This document shows, in pieces, positions 43,987 through 55,163 of a stretch of DNA of 64,000 nucleotides. The notes under the pieces are model-generated. The model saw nothing but the letters and a program-made list of their open reading frames with translations. It was not told the origin of the DNA and ran no database searches. Numbering within the stretch: position 1 is the stretch's first letter; every line of letters begins with the position of its first letter. This DNA comes from Kwoniella bestiolae CBS 10118 (Eukaryota > Basidiomycota > Tremellomycetes > Tremellales > Cryptococcaceae). Location: positions 2,232,001-2,296,000 of the forward strand of contig NC_089242.1 of NCBI RefSeq assembly GCF_000512585.2. The letters run 5' to 3'. The position numbers and the translations under genes were made by a program.

Positions 43987-45871
43987 ATGATCAATAATTT
44001 ACCTACTTACTCTGTACTCTGCGAAAACTTCAAGGGCGATCTGATCCTCCCCTCTGACGAGGGGTATGAGAAAGCGCTAAAACGATGGGCAGCGACTGCT
44101 CAGAGGAACGCTGGGTTGGTGGCTTTTGTGAGAGATGAGGAGGACATCAAGGCTGTATTGAGATTTGCAAGGGAAGAGAAGCTCGAGATTGCCGTGAAAT
44201 GTGAGTTATGCCTCTCAAAACGACATCAAATGAAACGATCCCCTAAGATGATACTGTTAGACTTGTCTTGGTGTTGTAGAAATGCAGTTGCTGACCATAT
44301 ACACCCCTGATCTACAGGTGGCGGGCATAGTGTCTCGGGAGCATCATCCACCTCCGGAGGGATCGTCATCGACCTTTCGAAATACCTCAACACCGTTACG
44401 GTCGATGTGGAGAACAAAATCGCACATGTAGGAGGAGGAGCAACGTGGAGGGATGTCGATCTAGCTACGGCTCCTCACGGACTGGCTTCTGTAGCTGGAA
44501 CTGTAAGCCATGTGAGTGGTAATGCGCTTTGTCCGGACGTGGCCTCTCATGCTAATTCGTAGGGATCTCCTTTGTTCCACCTTATGACGCAGACTGGAGT
44601 AGGCGGATTGATCTTAGGCGGAGGATACGGGTATCTCACAGGAGAGTTCGGGCTGGTCATTGATAACCTTATTTCGGCGAGGGTGGTAGATGCCAATGGG
44701 GAGGTACATGAGTGTTCTGAAGCTGAAAACGAAGATGTGAGTTGCCCACCCATCGGGATTTCTCCCCGACCTGAGTTTTGGTTGATGCCATAATGGGATA
44801 CGTCTGACATGAGCTGCCCTATCCATAGCTATTCTGGGCGATCCGAGGCGGAGGAGGTAATTTTGGGATAGTCACTTCCTTCTCCCTCCGAATCCACCCA
44901 CAAAGATCGGAAGTCTTCTTAGCGGACTTGCATTTCCCCGGAGAGAAGGTCAAGGAGTTCTTCGAAGCTTTACAAGAATGGCTGAAAGTTAGAGGAGACA
45001 GGGATTTGTTATTTGTTTTCTTCCAGGATATGGGTAATGGTCCTGTGAGTGATGTCCATGCGGTAAACTTGAGGTTGACCTTTTGTGGTACAGGTCATCA
45101 TGGCTCATTGTTTTCATAATGGTACATTGGAAGAGGGGAAGAAACAATATAAAGTATTCTATGATTTAGGTGAGTGTCAATGTCCAATAAAGCTAGATAG
45201 ACTGTACCGATGACTGATTACAATATCAGGTCCAATCGTCGACAACACCAACCTCATACCTTACCTATCCCTCAATCAGGCAATAGACGATGATCGACCA
45301 TACGGCACAGGTCTATACTGGCACGGATCCATCTTCCCTTCACCCATCACCCACCCGGACGCAGGTCAGAAATTGTGGCAATCATACCATAGTGTAGTCA
45401 AGAAAGAACCCGAGTTTAGGAAATCCACATTCGCAATCCTGGAGTTTCATCATCCCTCGAAACTTATGGAGAGAGATAACGAGGAAATGACATTTGGAAA
45501 GAGGGGTGAACAGATTAATATGTTAGTTGGAATAGGATGGGATGGAATTTTGGGTCATGAACCTACCTCCAAAGCTCAGGTATACGCTAAGGAGATTGCC
45601 AAGTCCTGTGTTGGGGGACAAGATCTGGGAGATGAGGGATATACCAATTGGGGTGAGTCGAGCCGTCATCCTTCGATGTTTCCTGGAGTATACAATACAC
45701 CATCAGAAGGCTGATGAGTTATCTGGCTTTTCAGAATCAGATACTCCGACTGGATTCGCAAGGTCAGCTAGGATTTACGGTGACAAGTACCCTAAGTTAC
45801 AGAGGATCAAGGCGAAGTACGATCCGTCGAACATGTTCAATAAATGGCATCCTATCGAGCCAAAGGCTTAA
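43987..45871 (+). CDS. FAD-linked oxidoreductase, berberine-bridge-enzyme family
   Basis: Vanillyl-alcohol-oxidase/BBE superfamily. Such enzymes oxidise sugars to lactones or alcohols using covalently bound FAD and O2. Exons 43987-44200, 44318-44511, 44593-44736, 44829-45044, 45094-45169, 45230-45652, 45735-45871; 467 aa. FAD domain: RDEEDIKAVLRFAREEKLEIAVKCGGHSVSGAS (His of GGHS is the usual 8-alpha attachment), GGGATWRDVD, GTVSHTGVGGLILGGGYGYLTG, and LFWAIRGGGGNFGIVTSF. The BBE C-terminal box is ARIYGDKYPKLQRIKAKYDPSNMFNKWHPI. The segment before TGVGG has no Cys, so a second (6-S-cysteinyl) link is unlikely. No signal peptide, so an intracellular oxidase is implied. The exon 2 acceptor was set at GACGCAG to restore VSHTGVGG. 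Confidence 0.92.
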
Positions 45872-45982
45872 GATGGTCTTGACTCATCCCAAAACCGTTG
45901 ACTGATACCCTCAAGATTATTCCGTAACGTTCTTCCAGTCATGTTATGCATTGTACATAATCCTTTCTCCCTGCATTTCCAT

Positions 45983-47315
45983 CTATATCCATAATGGCAC
46001 AACAACCGATTCGAGACCTTCCAGCCTAGCCACCTCGCTCAATTGCAACCCTTCCTCACCTGATCTTTGAAACACGACCACTCTACCAGTATCTCTAGCA
46101 GCTACCAGAACGTACCTGCCCGAAGCATCCTGCTCGACAGCCCTGAGATGTTTTCCAATCCCACCCAACCATCCCTCCTGGGTACGTTGTACGTCCGCAC
46201 CATCAGTCTGAGAGACAGAGAACAAGGCCAGGGTATCTTCGTCATTTGGCGAGTCCCTATTTGAGGTGATGAGGAATAATCGTCCATTAGGGTTGGTAGG
46301 TGGTAAGAGGATGATTTCTGCTCCTCCCGTTTCTCGCCTTCGACCATCATCGTTGGGTGGGAGCATCGAGTATCGCTTGACGAGCTTGGAGGGACCAGAG
46401 GACGGGAGGGTGTGGACCGTAAGAGCGCCAGCTACTTCGTTGAGCACGTATAGGTGTGATCCTAGAGTCATCTTAGCAATAAGCTTGAATCCGTATTTTG
46501 AACAACTGAGTAATGCGGAGGAGTAGAGAATGAAAAGTCAGGATTGAGAGTGTACTCACCATTAGGATGCACAACAAGATGTCTAGGTCCATCTCCATCT
46601 TCAAACCCATCTTCAATCTCTTCTAACAGATCCAACTTCTTGGTCTTGGTATCCCACTTATATCTGTATATCTTGTTTGAACCCAAATCAGGAATGAGGA
46701 TTTCACCGTTGTGCAAGACGACTTGATGCATGTGCGCCGCTTCTTGTCGCCAGTGTTTCTTCGGTGAGTAGTTGCCTTTGTATATTCTATCTTCGGTAGG
46801 GGAAGAAGCTGCAAAGAGACCATCGGGATTCAGAGGAAGTACAGAGGCGCTACCACTTCGATACTGCGGACTCCGGCATATCAGTAATTCAGTACAACCA
46901 AGAAGAGAGGGCAGGCAGAAGAACTCACATGGGCTATAACGACTTCCGAGCCATCTGGAAGGATTGCAAAGTGCGTGGGACCCTCACCACCCGTGTTGGC
47001 TTCTGCTACTTTCTCGAGTTTCCCATCTGAGCTCGTTAGACGATAAATTATGAGCTTGTTATCTACCCATCCATTTGAGAAGATGAGGTCTGGGTGTTTA
47101 CTATGTACACGATAGTAGATTAGCCTTGATTAACATGATGCGAGTGAATACGATATAGGAGAGAACTTGCGGATGTCTGATCAACCAACTTGGCTGTGCT
47201 GGTAGATTCTCTGAGCTGACTCCCCTCTTCAGTGTACGCTCCTTCGGGTCGAAGAGGACCGAGTGGATGGAGGATGCGTGAGTACCTAGTAAGATCAATT
47301 TCTGTGATTCGCTCA
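45983..47315 (-). CDS. Lactonase, seven-bladed beta-propeller (6-phosphogluconolactonase/CMLE type)
   Basis: Member of the fungal/bacterial lactonase family with a seven-bladed propeller (YkgB/Pgl and carboxy-cis,cis-muconate cyclase relatives), which open or form sugar and aromatic lactones. ATG 47315 starts MSESQKLILLGTHASSIHSVLFDP. Blade motifs: PSWLIRHPQ, HPDLIFSNGW, GEGPTHFAILPDGSEVVIAHYRSGSASVLPL, AAHMHQVVLHNGEILIPDLGSNKIYRYKWD, DGDGPRHLVVHPNG (the HxxxHPNG block of the family), LYVLNEVAGALTVHTL, and GGIGKHLRAVEQDASGRYVLVAARDTGRVVVFQ. The end is VVVPLWI at 45983. Four exons or more, about 380 aa. No signal peptide. Divergent from the Gfo/Idh gene across 600 bp. Confidence 0.9.
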
Positions 47316-47919
47316 TTGTCCTTGATTGGGGTGATCTGGATGAGAAGTGCAGATAGCTTAATTGCAATACCTAGCTATATGTACAGCGACCTAACAACCT
47401 ATCTTCTTGGTATCTGCGTGAGGAACATCACATCACATCATCGGTAAATATCCGGGTATCCATCTCATACCGATCGAGTATTCGGGTGGATGTCCCACCG
47501 AAGCTATCGCCTATCTCACATATCTCACATATCACTTGGAATGCATATATAAACCCCCTTGAGATGGTCGTTGAGATTTAGTATCTCCCCACCTTAGCAC
47601 ATCATATGATCCTCATCGTCTTCCCACCCAGCCATGCCTACATGCATCGAGGATGCCTGGAAGGGTACCCCATATGACCAGCCTTTCATCCTGAGGAATT
47701 AAGCATGCCGGAAACCGGGCGCACCGGCCCGACCGGACCCGTCGCCCCGCCGGTTCATGAGTTTCTGAGAGGTGACATCGTGGAAAGTGTACATGTAAAA
47801 GAGAAATATCCATTGAGATTAGTTGAGACTTTCTTCATCAACATATATCTGAACGACGTCTTCTGAGCACTCATCAATACTTCTGACCTGTACATCCACA
47901 TATCAATTGGCTAAACATC
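47316..47919. promoter_or_regulatory. Divergent promoter region, lactonase / Gfo-Idh gene, with a CCGG cluster
   Basis: 604 bp between divergent starts. A TATATAAA at 47546-47553 (plus orientation) and a GC-rich island at 47708-47753 holding five CCGG tetramers (47708, 47715, 47724, 47733, 47750) in otherwise AT-rich DNA. CGG/CCG half-sites are bound by fungal Zn2Cys6 activators, so this could be the shared control element; not proven. Confidence 0.5.
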
Positions 47920-50072
47920 ATGTCCGTCGAAAGCTTCCCTCCTATCTCCGTTGGTCTCATGGGTACCGTAAGTTGTCACCCTCAAGCACGGTTGGGACAA
48001 CTGGCTGACATCGATGAGATAGGGTGAATACACCACCGGTATCACACCATCTGGTCAATCCAAATCTGACAAGAAGGTGAGCTCTACGTGCATCGCCTCT
48101 CGGCGACATCTGCGCTGACTCTCTTACTGGTAGATCGGTGTCGTCGGTGTAACTATGTTCGATCTTAGACGACGAGGAAAGGTCTCTGAGTAAGTCAAAT
48201 TCCTATACCAGCCATATCCACACCGCAAAAGGCTGACATGGTATTTTGTAGCATCGTCATGGCTGGTACCAACGGTGGAAAGGTGAGTTCACTCTCACTG
48301 CAGTCCATTCGCTCGAAACTTGCTGATATACTATGGACATCTCAGTTCCCCGAGATCAAAGAGCACTTCCAGAAGAACATCGGAGATGTCTACAAAGGAC
48401 TTGACTTGAGCTTCAAGGGCTTCCCAGAAGGTAACCTCAGAAACGCCGAAGCTTGTCAGTTGAACCTTTCCTCATCGCAAGAAAATTTACTGTTGTTTGT
48501 CCCGACATGCTGACCGTGTTGGATATAAAGACAAGGAAGCTCTCCGAGCTCTTCCTAAAGGATCCGCCGTCATCATCTTCACTCCTGACAGTACTCACTT
48601 CCCTATCGCCTCTGAAGCTTTGAACCTCGGTCATCACGTTTTGGTCACCAAGCCTGCTACTCAAAAGCTCGAGGATCACCAGAAATTGATTGATTTGGCT
48701 GAGGAGAAGGGTTTGGTATGTTTCGTTGAGCAGTGAGTTGGTGACTATCCATAAGCATGATAGGCTGGAGCTGACATCTTGTGTTGATAGCCACAAGCGA
48801 TTCGAGTAAGCTTCGTCAAGTCAAGTACGGCTGGATGAAATACTGATGATTACCCATAGCCCCGCGTACAACGATGCTAGATCTCGAGCCCAGAAACTCG
48901 GTGATTTCAACTTCTACTCATCATGTAAGCTATCTCATGTCATAGCAATTGACGTATCATTATGGTGAGCTGATATGATTTGTAGACATGTCACAACCCA
49001 AGATGCAATTGGAAACCTTCAAGTCGTGGGCTGGTATCGACTCCGATATCTCTTACTACCTCAACTCGCACCACATCGATGTGAGTGATATTGCGCATCT
49101 ACTACGTCATTACTATTTTCCGAAACTTCGTTACCAAAGCCTGACCAATCGTATAGATCCACTGCTGGATGGTAGAAGGTCGATACAGACCTACCAAGGT
49201 CACTGCTTCCGCTACTACCGGTATTGCCACCTCAATGGGATGTGACCCCAAGACAGAAGACACTATCACTCTTCTCGTAGATTGGGAGAACATTGAGACA
49301 CCCTCTCAGAGAGGTACTGCCGTGTACACTGCTTCGTAAGTTTCTCTGTCCCGCATATGGAATAAAACTACTCCAATGTACATTGACTGATGCAATGCAT
49401 TTAGATGGGCCGCTCCTTTGAAGGCAGGTGTCCACTCCGAACAGCGATTCCACTACATGGCTGCCAAGGTGTGTTTGCGCTTTCTATCGAAATCGGTAGA
49501 TCAGAGCTGAAATCTGGTTACATATAGGGTGAAGTCAGAGTCGACCAAGCACACAGAGGATACAGTATTGTAGAAGACGACATTGGTAAACTTGACGTGA
49601 GTATCCCCATCAAGTTCGCGTGCATCATTGACTCTTACTGATTCTGATTGTTACAGTACAACCCCTTCTACGTCAAATACAGTCCCGATGAGAACGGTTA
49701 CTTTGATGGTCAAAAGGGTTACGGATATGTGTCTTTGGAGAAATTCATTGGTACGTCCTTCACTGCAGCCATGATCCTATCATCCTGCCGTGTTGACATT
49801 TGCTGTTGATCGTAGACGCCGCCCAGCGAGTGACTGCTGGTAAAGCCAAGGCCTCCGACTTTGACGGAAAGGGTCTTCCAACAATCAAAGCTACGTAAGT
49901 TGTTATACCAAAGACGATCGACGTTTGGCGTTCTTATGGCATTCTGGGTGGAGATGCTGACGTGACTTTTAGCGTTCTTACCACTGCTATCATCCACGCT
50001 GGACGAGTATCCCTCGATGAGAAACGAAGTGTCGGTCTGACCGAGGAAGGAGGTAAGATCAAATTGGTATAA
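47920..50072 (+). CDS. Gfo/Idh/MocA oxidoreductase, D-galacturonate-reductase-like
   Basis: NAD(P)H-dependent Rossmann-fold dehydrogenase. Starts MSVESFPPISVGLMGTGEYTTG at ATG 47920. The dinucleotide motif is VGLMGTGEYTTG; other blocks are KIGVVGVTMFDLRRRGKV, AVIIFTPDSTHFPIASEAL, the catalytic Lys region HHVLVTKPATQKLEDH (EKP of the family read as TKP), VCFVEHHKRFDPAYNDAR, and SYYLNSHHIDIHCWM. C-terminal end EEGGKIKLV at 50072. Roughly 440 aa in about fourteen exons, one of them a 15-nt microexon at 48791-48805 that encodes HKRFD. The resemblance is closest to fungal reductases annotated for D-galacturonate in pectin breakdown (motif memory, not a search). Divergent from the lactonase. Confidence 0.88.
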
Positions 50073-50713
50073 AAACAGCATTCCGATTGTCGATTACTCC
50101 AATCCGATGGGAAAAAAAAGGAAAGAAAAACGTAGATTCTGTTTGGTTTGGTGTTTGTAACATGATTTGACTATGCATTATTATTGGGATAATGATCTTA
50201 CGTGTCAGACTGATAAACATACAAACATACCAGTCGGAGATTGATGGGATGCAAACGCCTGTCAATTACCGACGCGGTCTTGTATTTGGTCATATGACGT
50301 TTGTTCTCGTTGGTGTCTTACGGAATGATGGTTCGTTTGACCACTGTACGGCCGGTTACTAACGCAAGATATAGCGAGAAGATACTGCGAACTTTAAAAA
50401 TTTACTTCGAACCGAACCGACGTGAGGCCAGCCCGAAGGAAAAGAACAGCTGAGCAACAACAATCACAATAACAAAACAATAATAAAACACCAAAATTTT
50501 TAGAGGTTCTGTCCTAGAGGACCGTGTATATATACTGTATGAGCATCTAGAACATCGTTGGCTTTCACTCTTATCGATCCATCCGTCTCTGAAAGACCTT
50601 CACCGTACGGTCTTACCAATATCAACGTCCCATTAAATTGTTCACAAACAACATTATCGTTCGGTACCTTTTTGTCGTACTCTCTTATTTGACCCTTATA
50701 AACTCATATAACA
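50073..50713. promoter_or_regulatory. Upstream region of the GH13 alpha-glucosidase
   Basis: 641 bp with no gene. Contains an inverted repeat GTCCT-AG-AGGAC at 50511-50522 immediately followed by TATATATA at 50527-50534, about 180 bp upstream of the ATG. An operator plus TATA arrangement is possible. Confidence 0.45.
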
Positions 50714-52856
50714 ATGCTGCAACGCAATCCAGGTATGTGAACCACCTCACATCGCTGTCTCTGAAGCCTTACGAGTTGCTGATCGCTGTTCGACATCAAT
50801 CTAGATCCCGACTGGTGGCGTCAAGCTATCATCTATCAGATCTATCCTAGATCATTCTGCGATTCCAACGGTGATGGTATAGGTGATCTGAGGGGAATCA
50901 CTTCAAAGGTCCCATATCTAGCTTCGTTGGGTATAGATGCAGTCTGGTTGAGTCCGTTTTATCCTTCGGGTTTGAAGGACGGTGGATGTAAGTCGTTTTG
51001 CCACTCGCTCAAAGCACTTTATGCTGGGAAGGATCAGGTGCTAATGGAGGTGATGCAGATGACGTATCAGATTACCGTGATGTCGACCCGAGGATTGGAA
51101 CTCTCGAAGATTTCGACGAGCTGGTCATGGCGTTGGCGGAAGTAGACATCAAGATCATGGTTGATATCGTTCCGAATCACTCGAGTGACGAGCACGTCTG
51201 GTTTCAGGATGCTTTGAAAGCTGGAAAGGGGTCCAAGGAGAGGGAGAGGTATATATTCAGAGATGGTGAGTGCAATTTCTACTTATCTCTCAATATACAA
51301 TAGTGGGTCTGACCGGGTTGGTTATTTTCAGGCTTAGGAGCCAACAAAGACATCCCACCGACAGACTGGCAATGCGCCTTTGGAGGTCCCTCATGGTCAC
51401 CCTCAGGTCGTGACGACGGTCAATGGTATTATCACATGTTTGACTCCTCCCAGCCCGACTGGAATTGGGATAATCCCGAGGTCCACGAAGATTTCCTTAC
51501 CACGTTGAGGTTTTGGGCGGACAGAGGTGTGTCTGGATTTAGAATTGATGTAGCCCATGCGTTGGTCAAAGACTTTAATGGGGATCTACCCAACTGGGAA
51601 GAGATGAATGGGATCAGAGAGAAGAAGTTGAGGAATGGGAATAAACATATCACTCATCCTTATATGGACAGAGACGAGGTTCAGGAAGTGTACAAGGAGT
51701 GGAGGAAGGTTTTCGAGGAGTACAATCCACCCCTTTTGTGAGTCTTGCACCATCCCATATGTCCTGCTCGGCAACGCATGGGCTGACCACGACATCTGGG
51801 TATGATTACAGTGCTGTAGCAGAATGTTGGGTCGCACCTGATCGAAAGCCCCTGTATGCCTCTTCAGAAGGCCTTGGACAGGCTTTCTCCTTCGATATTA
51901 TGTTGTGTAACTTCGACGCTCAGGAGTATAGGGAGTGTATTATACAATCTCTCAAAGACTCGGAGAAGGCTGGCAGTAGTACAACATGGGTATTGTCCAA
52001 TCATGATGTAAGTCGACCTATCTTATCCCTTTCTAACTTCCTCAAACCCTTGTCTCGTCCATCGGGAGAAGCTTGCTTCTGGTATAAATTGCATATACTG
52101 ACTTTGAATCGTCTAATAGGAACTCCGTCATGTCACTCGATACGGTCTACCAAATGTCCCCAACGCAGGATACCCAGAATTTGACGATGCCTTCAACGAG
52201 TACAAACGAAGTAGATTCACGAATCCTCCAGTGGACGTGGCGACGGGATTGAAGAGGGCAAAGGCAGCTACATTGATGATTCTGGGATTGCCGGGATCGA
52301 CATATGTATATCAGTACGTCTCTCTATCTCGGGTCACTGTCCCCCAATAGCTGACAGAATTCTTATTCACAGGGGCGAAGAACTAAATTTACCCGAAGTT
52401 ATTGAAATCCCAAACGACCAACGACAAGATCCCCATTTCCATCGAACCAAGGGAGAATGTCTGGGTCGAGATGGATGCAGAGTCCCCTTACCTTGGGAGG
52501 CAACATCCAAGAACCTAGGATTCGGGTCCGATCGACCCCCTCATCTCTCTCAACCTGAATGGATGAAGGACTATTCCGTCGACTTGCAGGAATACAACGA
52601 AGATAGTACTTTGAACTTCTATAGACGAGCGTTAGACGTTAGAAAAGAACTACAATGTGCGGAAGAACTGGAATGGATCAAGCATGATGTTGAGGATGTG
52701 CTTCATTTTGCTAGACCTGGTGGATGGGAGATTATCATGAATGCTGGTAAGACCCCTGTTCCGTTGCCAGACGGACGACGAGTTATAGTCAGCTCAAGTG
52801 AGATGAAAGACGGGATGTTGGATGGCGAAACCACCGCTTGGTTGTTGGCCGAATAG
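50714..52856 (+). CDS. GH13 alpha-glucosidase (oligo-1,6-glucosidase/maltase type)
   Basis: Hydrolyses terminal alpha-glucosidic bonds in maltose, sucrose or isomaltose. Exons 50714-50732, 50805-50987, 51059-51265, 51332-51737, 51812-52007, 52120-52313, 52373-52856; 562 aa. GH13 regions: WWRQAIIYQIYPRSF, DGIGDLRGI, DAVWLSPFYPSG, GYDVSDYRDVDPRIGTL, region I DIVPNHSS, region II GFRIDVAHALVKD (nucleophile Asp), region III FAVAECW (acid/base Glu), region IV LSNHDELRH, and GLPGSTYVYQGEELNLPE. Segments such as RDGCRVPLPWE and WNWDNPEVHEDF look like actinobacterial alpha-glucosidases more than ascomycete maltases. No signal peptide, so a cytosolic enzyme. The tail contains a maltase-type beta-domain (VEDVLHFARPGGWEIIMNAG). 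Confidence 0.95.
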
Positions 52857-53499
52857 ATAATATATGCCTGAGTTTCCTTTCTTTGCTCTCCTTTTTCTGT
52901 TACATTGCTAGACGACGTAGATGTATGTACAGTAGATATCATGTTGCTTGTAGAATGTATGTCATCCTTCCGTTCGTTATGCGAGTATCGCTTAAGGTTA
53001 GTCGTTTTGTTCAGTCTCAGACTACACGTCTGTCAAAACAAAAAACGACAAAAGCGACTGTTGAGGCGAGAAACGTATCTTGCAAGACCTCCATACCGCA
53101 CGTCAGCCACATAGATCACCTACATTTGCCGCTTTCTTCGTATCGTAAGACCAGTTTCACCGACTGTCGCGCAGCATGAGAGGACTTACCCATCTAGTAC
53201 CAGAAGGACCATGATCCTATAACGATACTCCATATGTCTTTGAGCTCAACGATCACAAAGACCTCCGCCAGTTGATCACCGGCACCTTGTTATTCCACTT
53301 TGATCGGAACATGTTGAGGACAAAGAGGCGAAAAATGGGATTATAACCAAACACTATGGGCCTTCTTCCTTCCATGATGGAGGAAGATTGACGGAGCAGG
53401 AAATCTTTGAGGATTGAGCAGGTGGCGCAGAAATACAATCAAAGGGCATGCATATTGAGGTTGAATTTTCCAATACTGTTGCGTCATTTGTCGACATGA
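52857..53499. other. Convergent intergenic region
   Basis: About 640 bp between the 3' ends of the GH13 gene and Cys/His paralogue A. No gene supported. Confidence 0.45.
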
Positions 53500-54457
53500 T
53501 CATTCTAGTGAAGGCAAGGAGGTAGCCAAGCTATTCAAACTTTTGATTTCGGAACTTTTCCTGTGTATTCTCTTGCCTTTCCTAGCTTCCTCACGCCTGA
53601 ATTCCCTCTCTGCAGGAGTCCTCCAAAGAACCTCTGAAGAGGGGAAACGGAGTTCACACCCTTCTTTCAGACAGACAATCGAACCTGATCGTTCAGTCAG
53701 GCGATGTGCCTTCTGAGATCTTTGCGGCAGACCTATGATGTAATCGACACAGACAACCATAACTCATTAGCCAGAAACACACAATGAATTATAACTCACT
53801 GGTGTCTGTTGAACCTTTGCACGGTTCTCTGGCGACTTCCGGCATGTCCGTGTTGACAGCACTAGCTGTACAGCGGTAGCATTTAGCTTTCAAGCTTTTG
53901 CCTATCAGGACTCCTCGAACATTCTTCAAGCGATGAGAGGAACCATCACACTTGGCTTTCTCGCCTACTCCTAAACTACTGGTAGTCGTAGAGGTGTGAG
54001 GCTGTACCTTGGCATTTGAATCTACGAGACAGCTTCCGCTCGAAGGTGCGAGAGGCTGTGTCTTAGCACGCGCATTCACCTCCGACAGACGACCGGCAAA
54101 ATTGTGGTATCGAGCCGTCTTTTCTTCTGTAGGCCGAGTAGATTCAGGAATTGCTCTGAATCCTGATTGAAACTGCAAATGGTCTCGGTCGGTCGACGCG
54201 TCGATCTCAGTATCTGGGAGATGTGATTCCTCATAAGTAGTGTCTGTCTTCGACTGAGATTCGACCAGTTGGCGAGTCAGTTGTACGATCGTGTCGAGAT
54301 CAAAGGAGCCTGTAGGTGAGAGCGAAGGCTCTTCACTGTCTAGCCAGTAGCGATCATCAGTAATCGAGTCCAGGCTGTCCAAGATGTATGGTTCTGTCGA
54401 TGTTTCATCATCCTCGTGATGAGAATATTGCGATAGAGGGTCGTTAGGCGGATTCAT
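53500..54457 (-). CDS. Unrecognised protein with conserved Cys/His pattern, tandem copy A
   Basis: I do not recognise a family. ATG 54457 to stop 53500, two exons (donor GTGAGT after GACACCA; acceptor CATCATAG), about 299 aa. The first about 150 residues are acidic and Ser/Thr-rich (likely disordered) with a FAGRLSEVNARAKTQPLAPSS block shared with copy B. The C-terminal part has eight conserved Cys/His spaced C-x4-H-x17-C-x2-C-x16-C-x15-H-x10-C-x4-C, containing GVLIGK, AKCYRC and VCLKEGCELRF. After it, a basic tail (REFRREEARKGKRIHRK) of about 45 residues that copy B lacks. The pattern suggests one or two zinc-binding modules; a DNA- or RNA-binding regulator is plausible but unproven. Same-strand neighbour of copy B, 706 bp apart. 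Confidence 0.8.
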
Positions 54458-55163
54458 CGAGGAAAATGGGTATGTATGAGTACTGAGTCTGGCTTTGATG
54501 AAAGACGAGCTTAAATTGCTAGTTGCTGAACTACTCGAGGGAGGGTCTACAGTATCTCAGCCGGTCCCTCAATCTCACTCGGAGCTGTGATATCGATGTA
54601 AGAAAACGCGAGAAATCGATCGGACATGTAAGCACCATCAAAGGATTGATGCTCGCTGATGATATCTGGGGATCGAGTGCATCGCGATTTCCTTTCGAAG
54701 CTGACATTGACGAGTCATTGTCTGAAACACCTCTACCATCCCGTGCATATTCTCAGGTAGGAAGGGCGCTCGGTATAGGTAGCAATGTGAATCATCAATA
54801 TGCTCTCGCGTCGTCTTTCCTTTCTTTCTCTGGTCAGACCACCAGACTGACACCTCATCGTACTGAATGAGACCCTCGGCTAAGGGACAGATTATACTGT
54901 AGATGGATAAGTCACATGAGGTATTCATAGATATTCGGTATGATATAAGTCGATTAGTAAATACGATCATCCCCTTCATCCAGCAATGGCCACCTCCCGC
55001 TTTGCTTTCAGGTATGCATCATTACGATCCCAGGCGAGAGGAGGGGCGGGGTTTCTACTCCTGGCGGAGTATCAGTGAATAGATTCCATTAGTCAGTATG
55101 GCGGATAGATCGATCTTGTATCTAGGATGTCTGGGATGTAAGGCATCGCTTGGACTTTCTCTC
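54458..55163. other. Region between the tandem paralogues, holding duplicated block A
   Basis: 706 bp upstream of copy A and downstream of copy B. Contains block A (54971-55100), homologous to 56598-56760. No gene supported; a 115-codon plus-strand frame at 54523-54870 shows no family features. Confidence 0.5.
54971..55100. repeat. Duplicated non-coding block A
   Basis: 54971-55002 matches 56598-56629 at 30 of 32 positions; similarity resumes in the following 100 bp (CCAGGCGAGA / CCAGGTGAGA, GTATCAGTGA, GCGGATAGA). Reading frames in it are broken by stops. Confidence 0.75.

Noticed and set aside
54523..54870. 115-codon plus-strand frame between the tandem paralogues
   Set aside because: No family features and no counterpart upstream of copy B, despite the shared block there.
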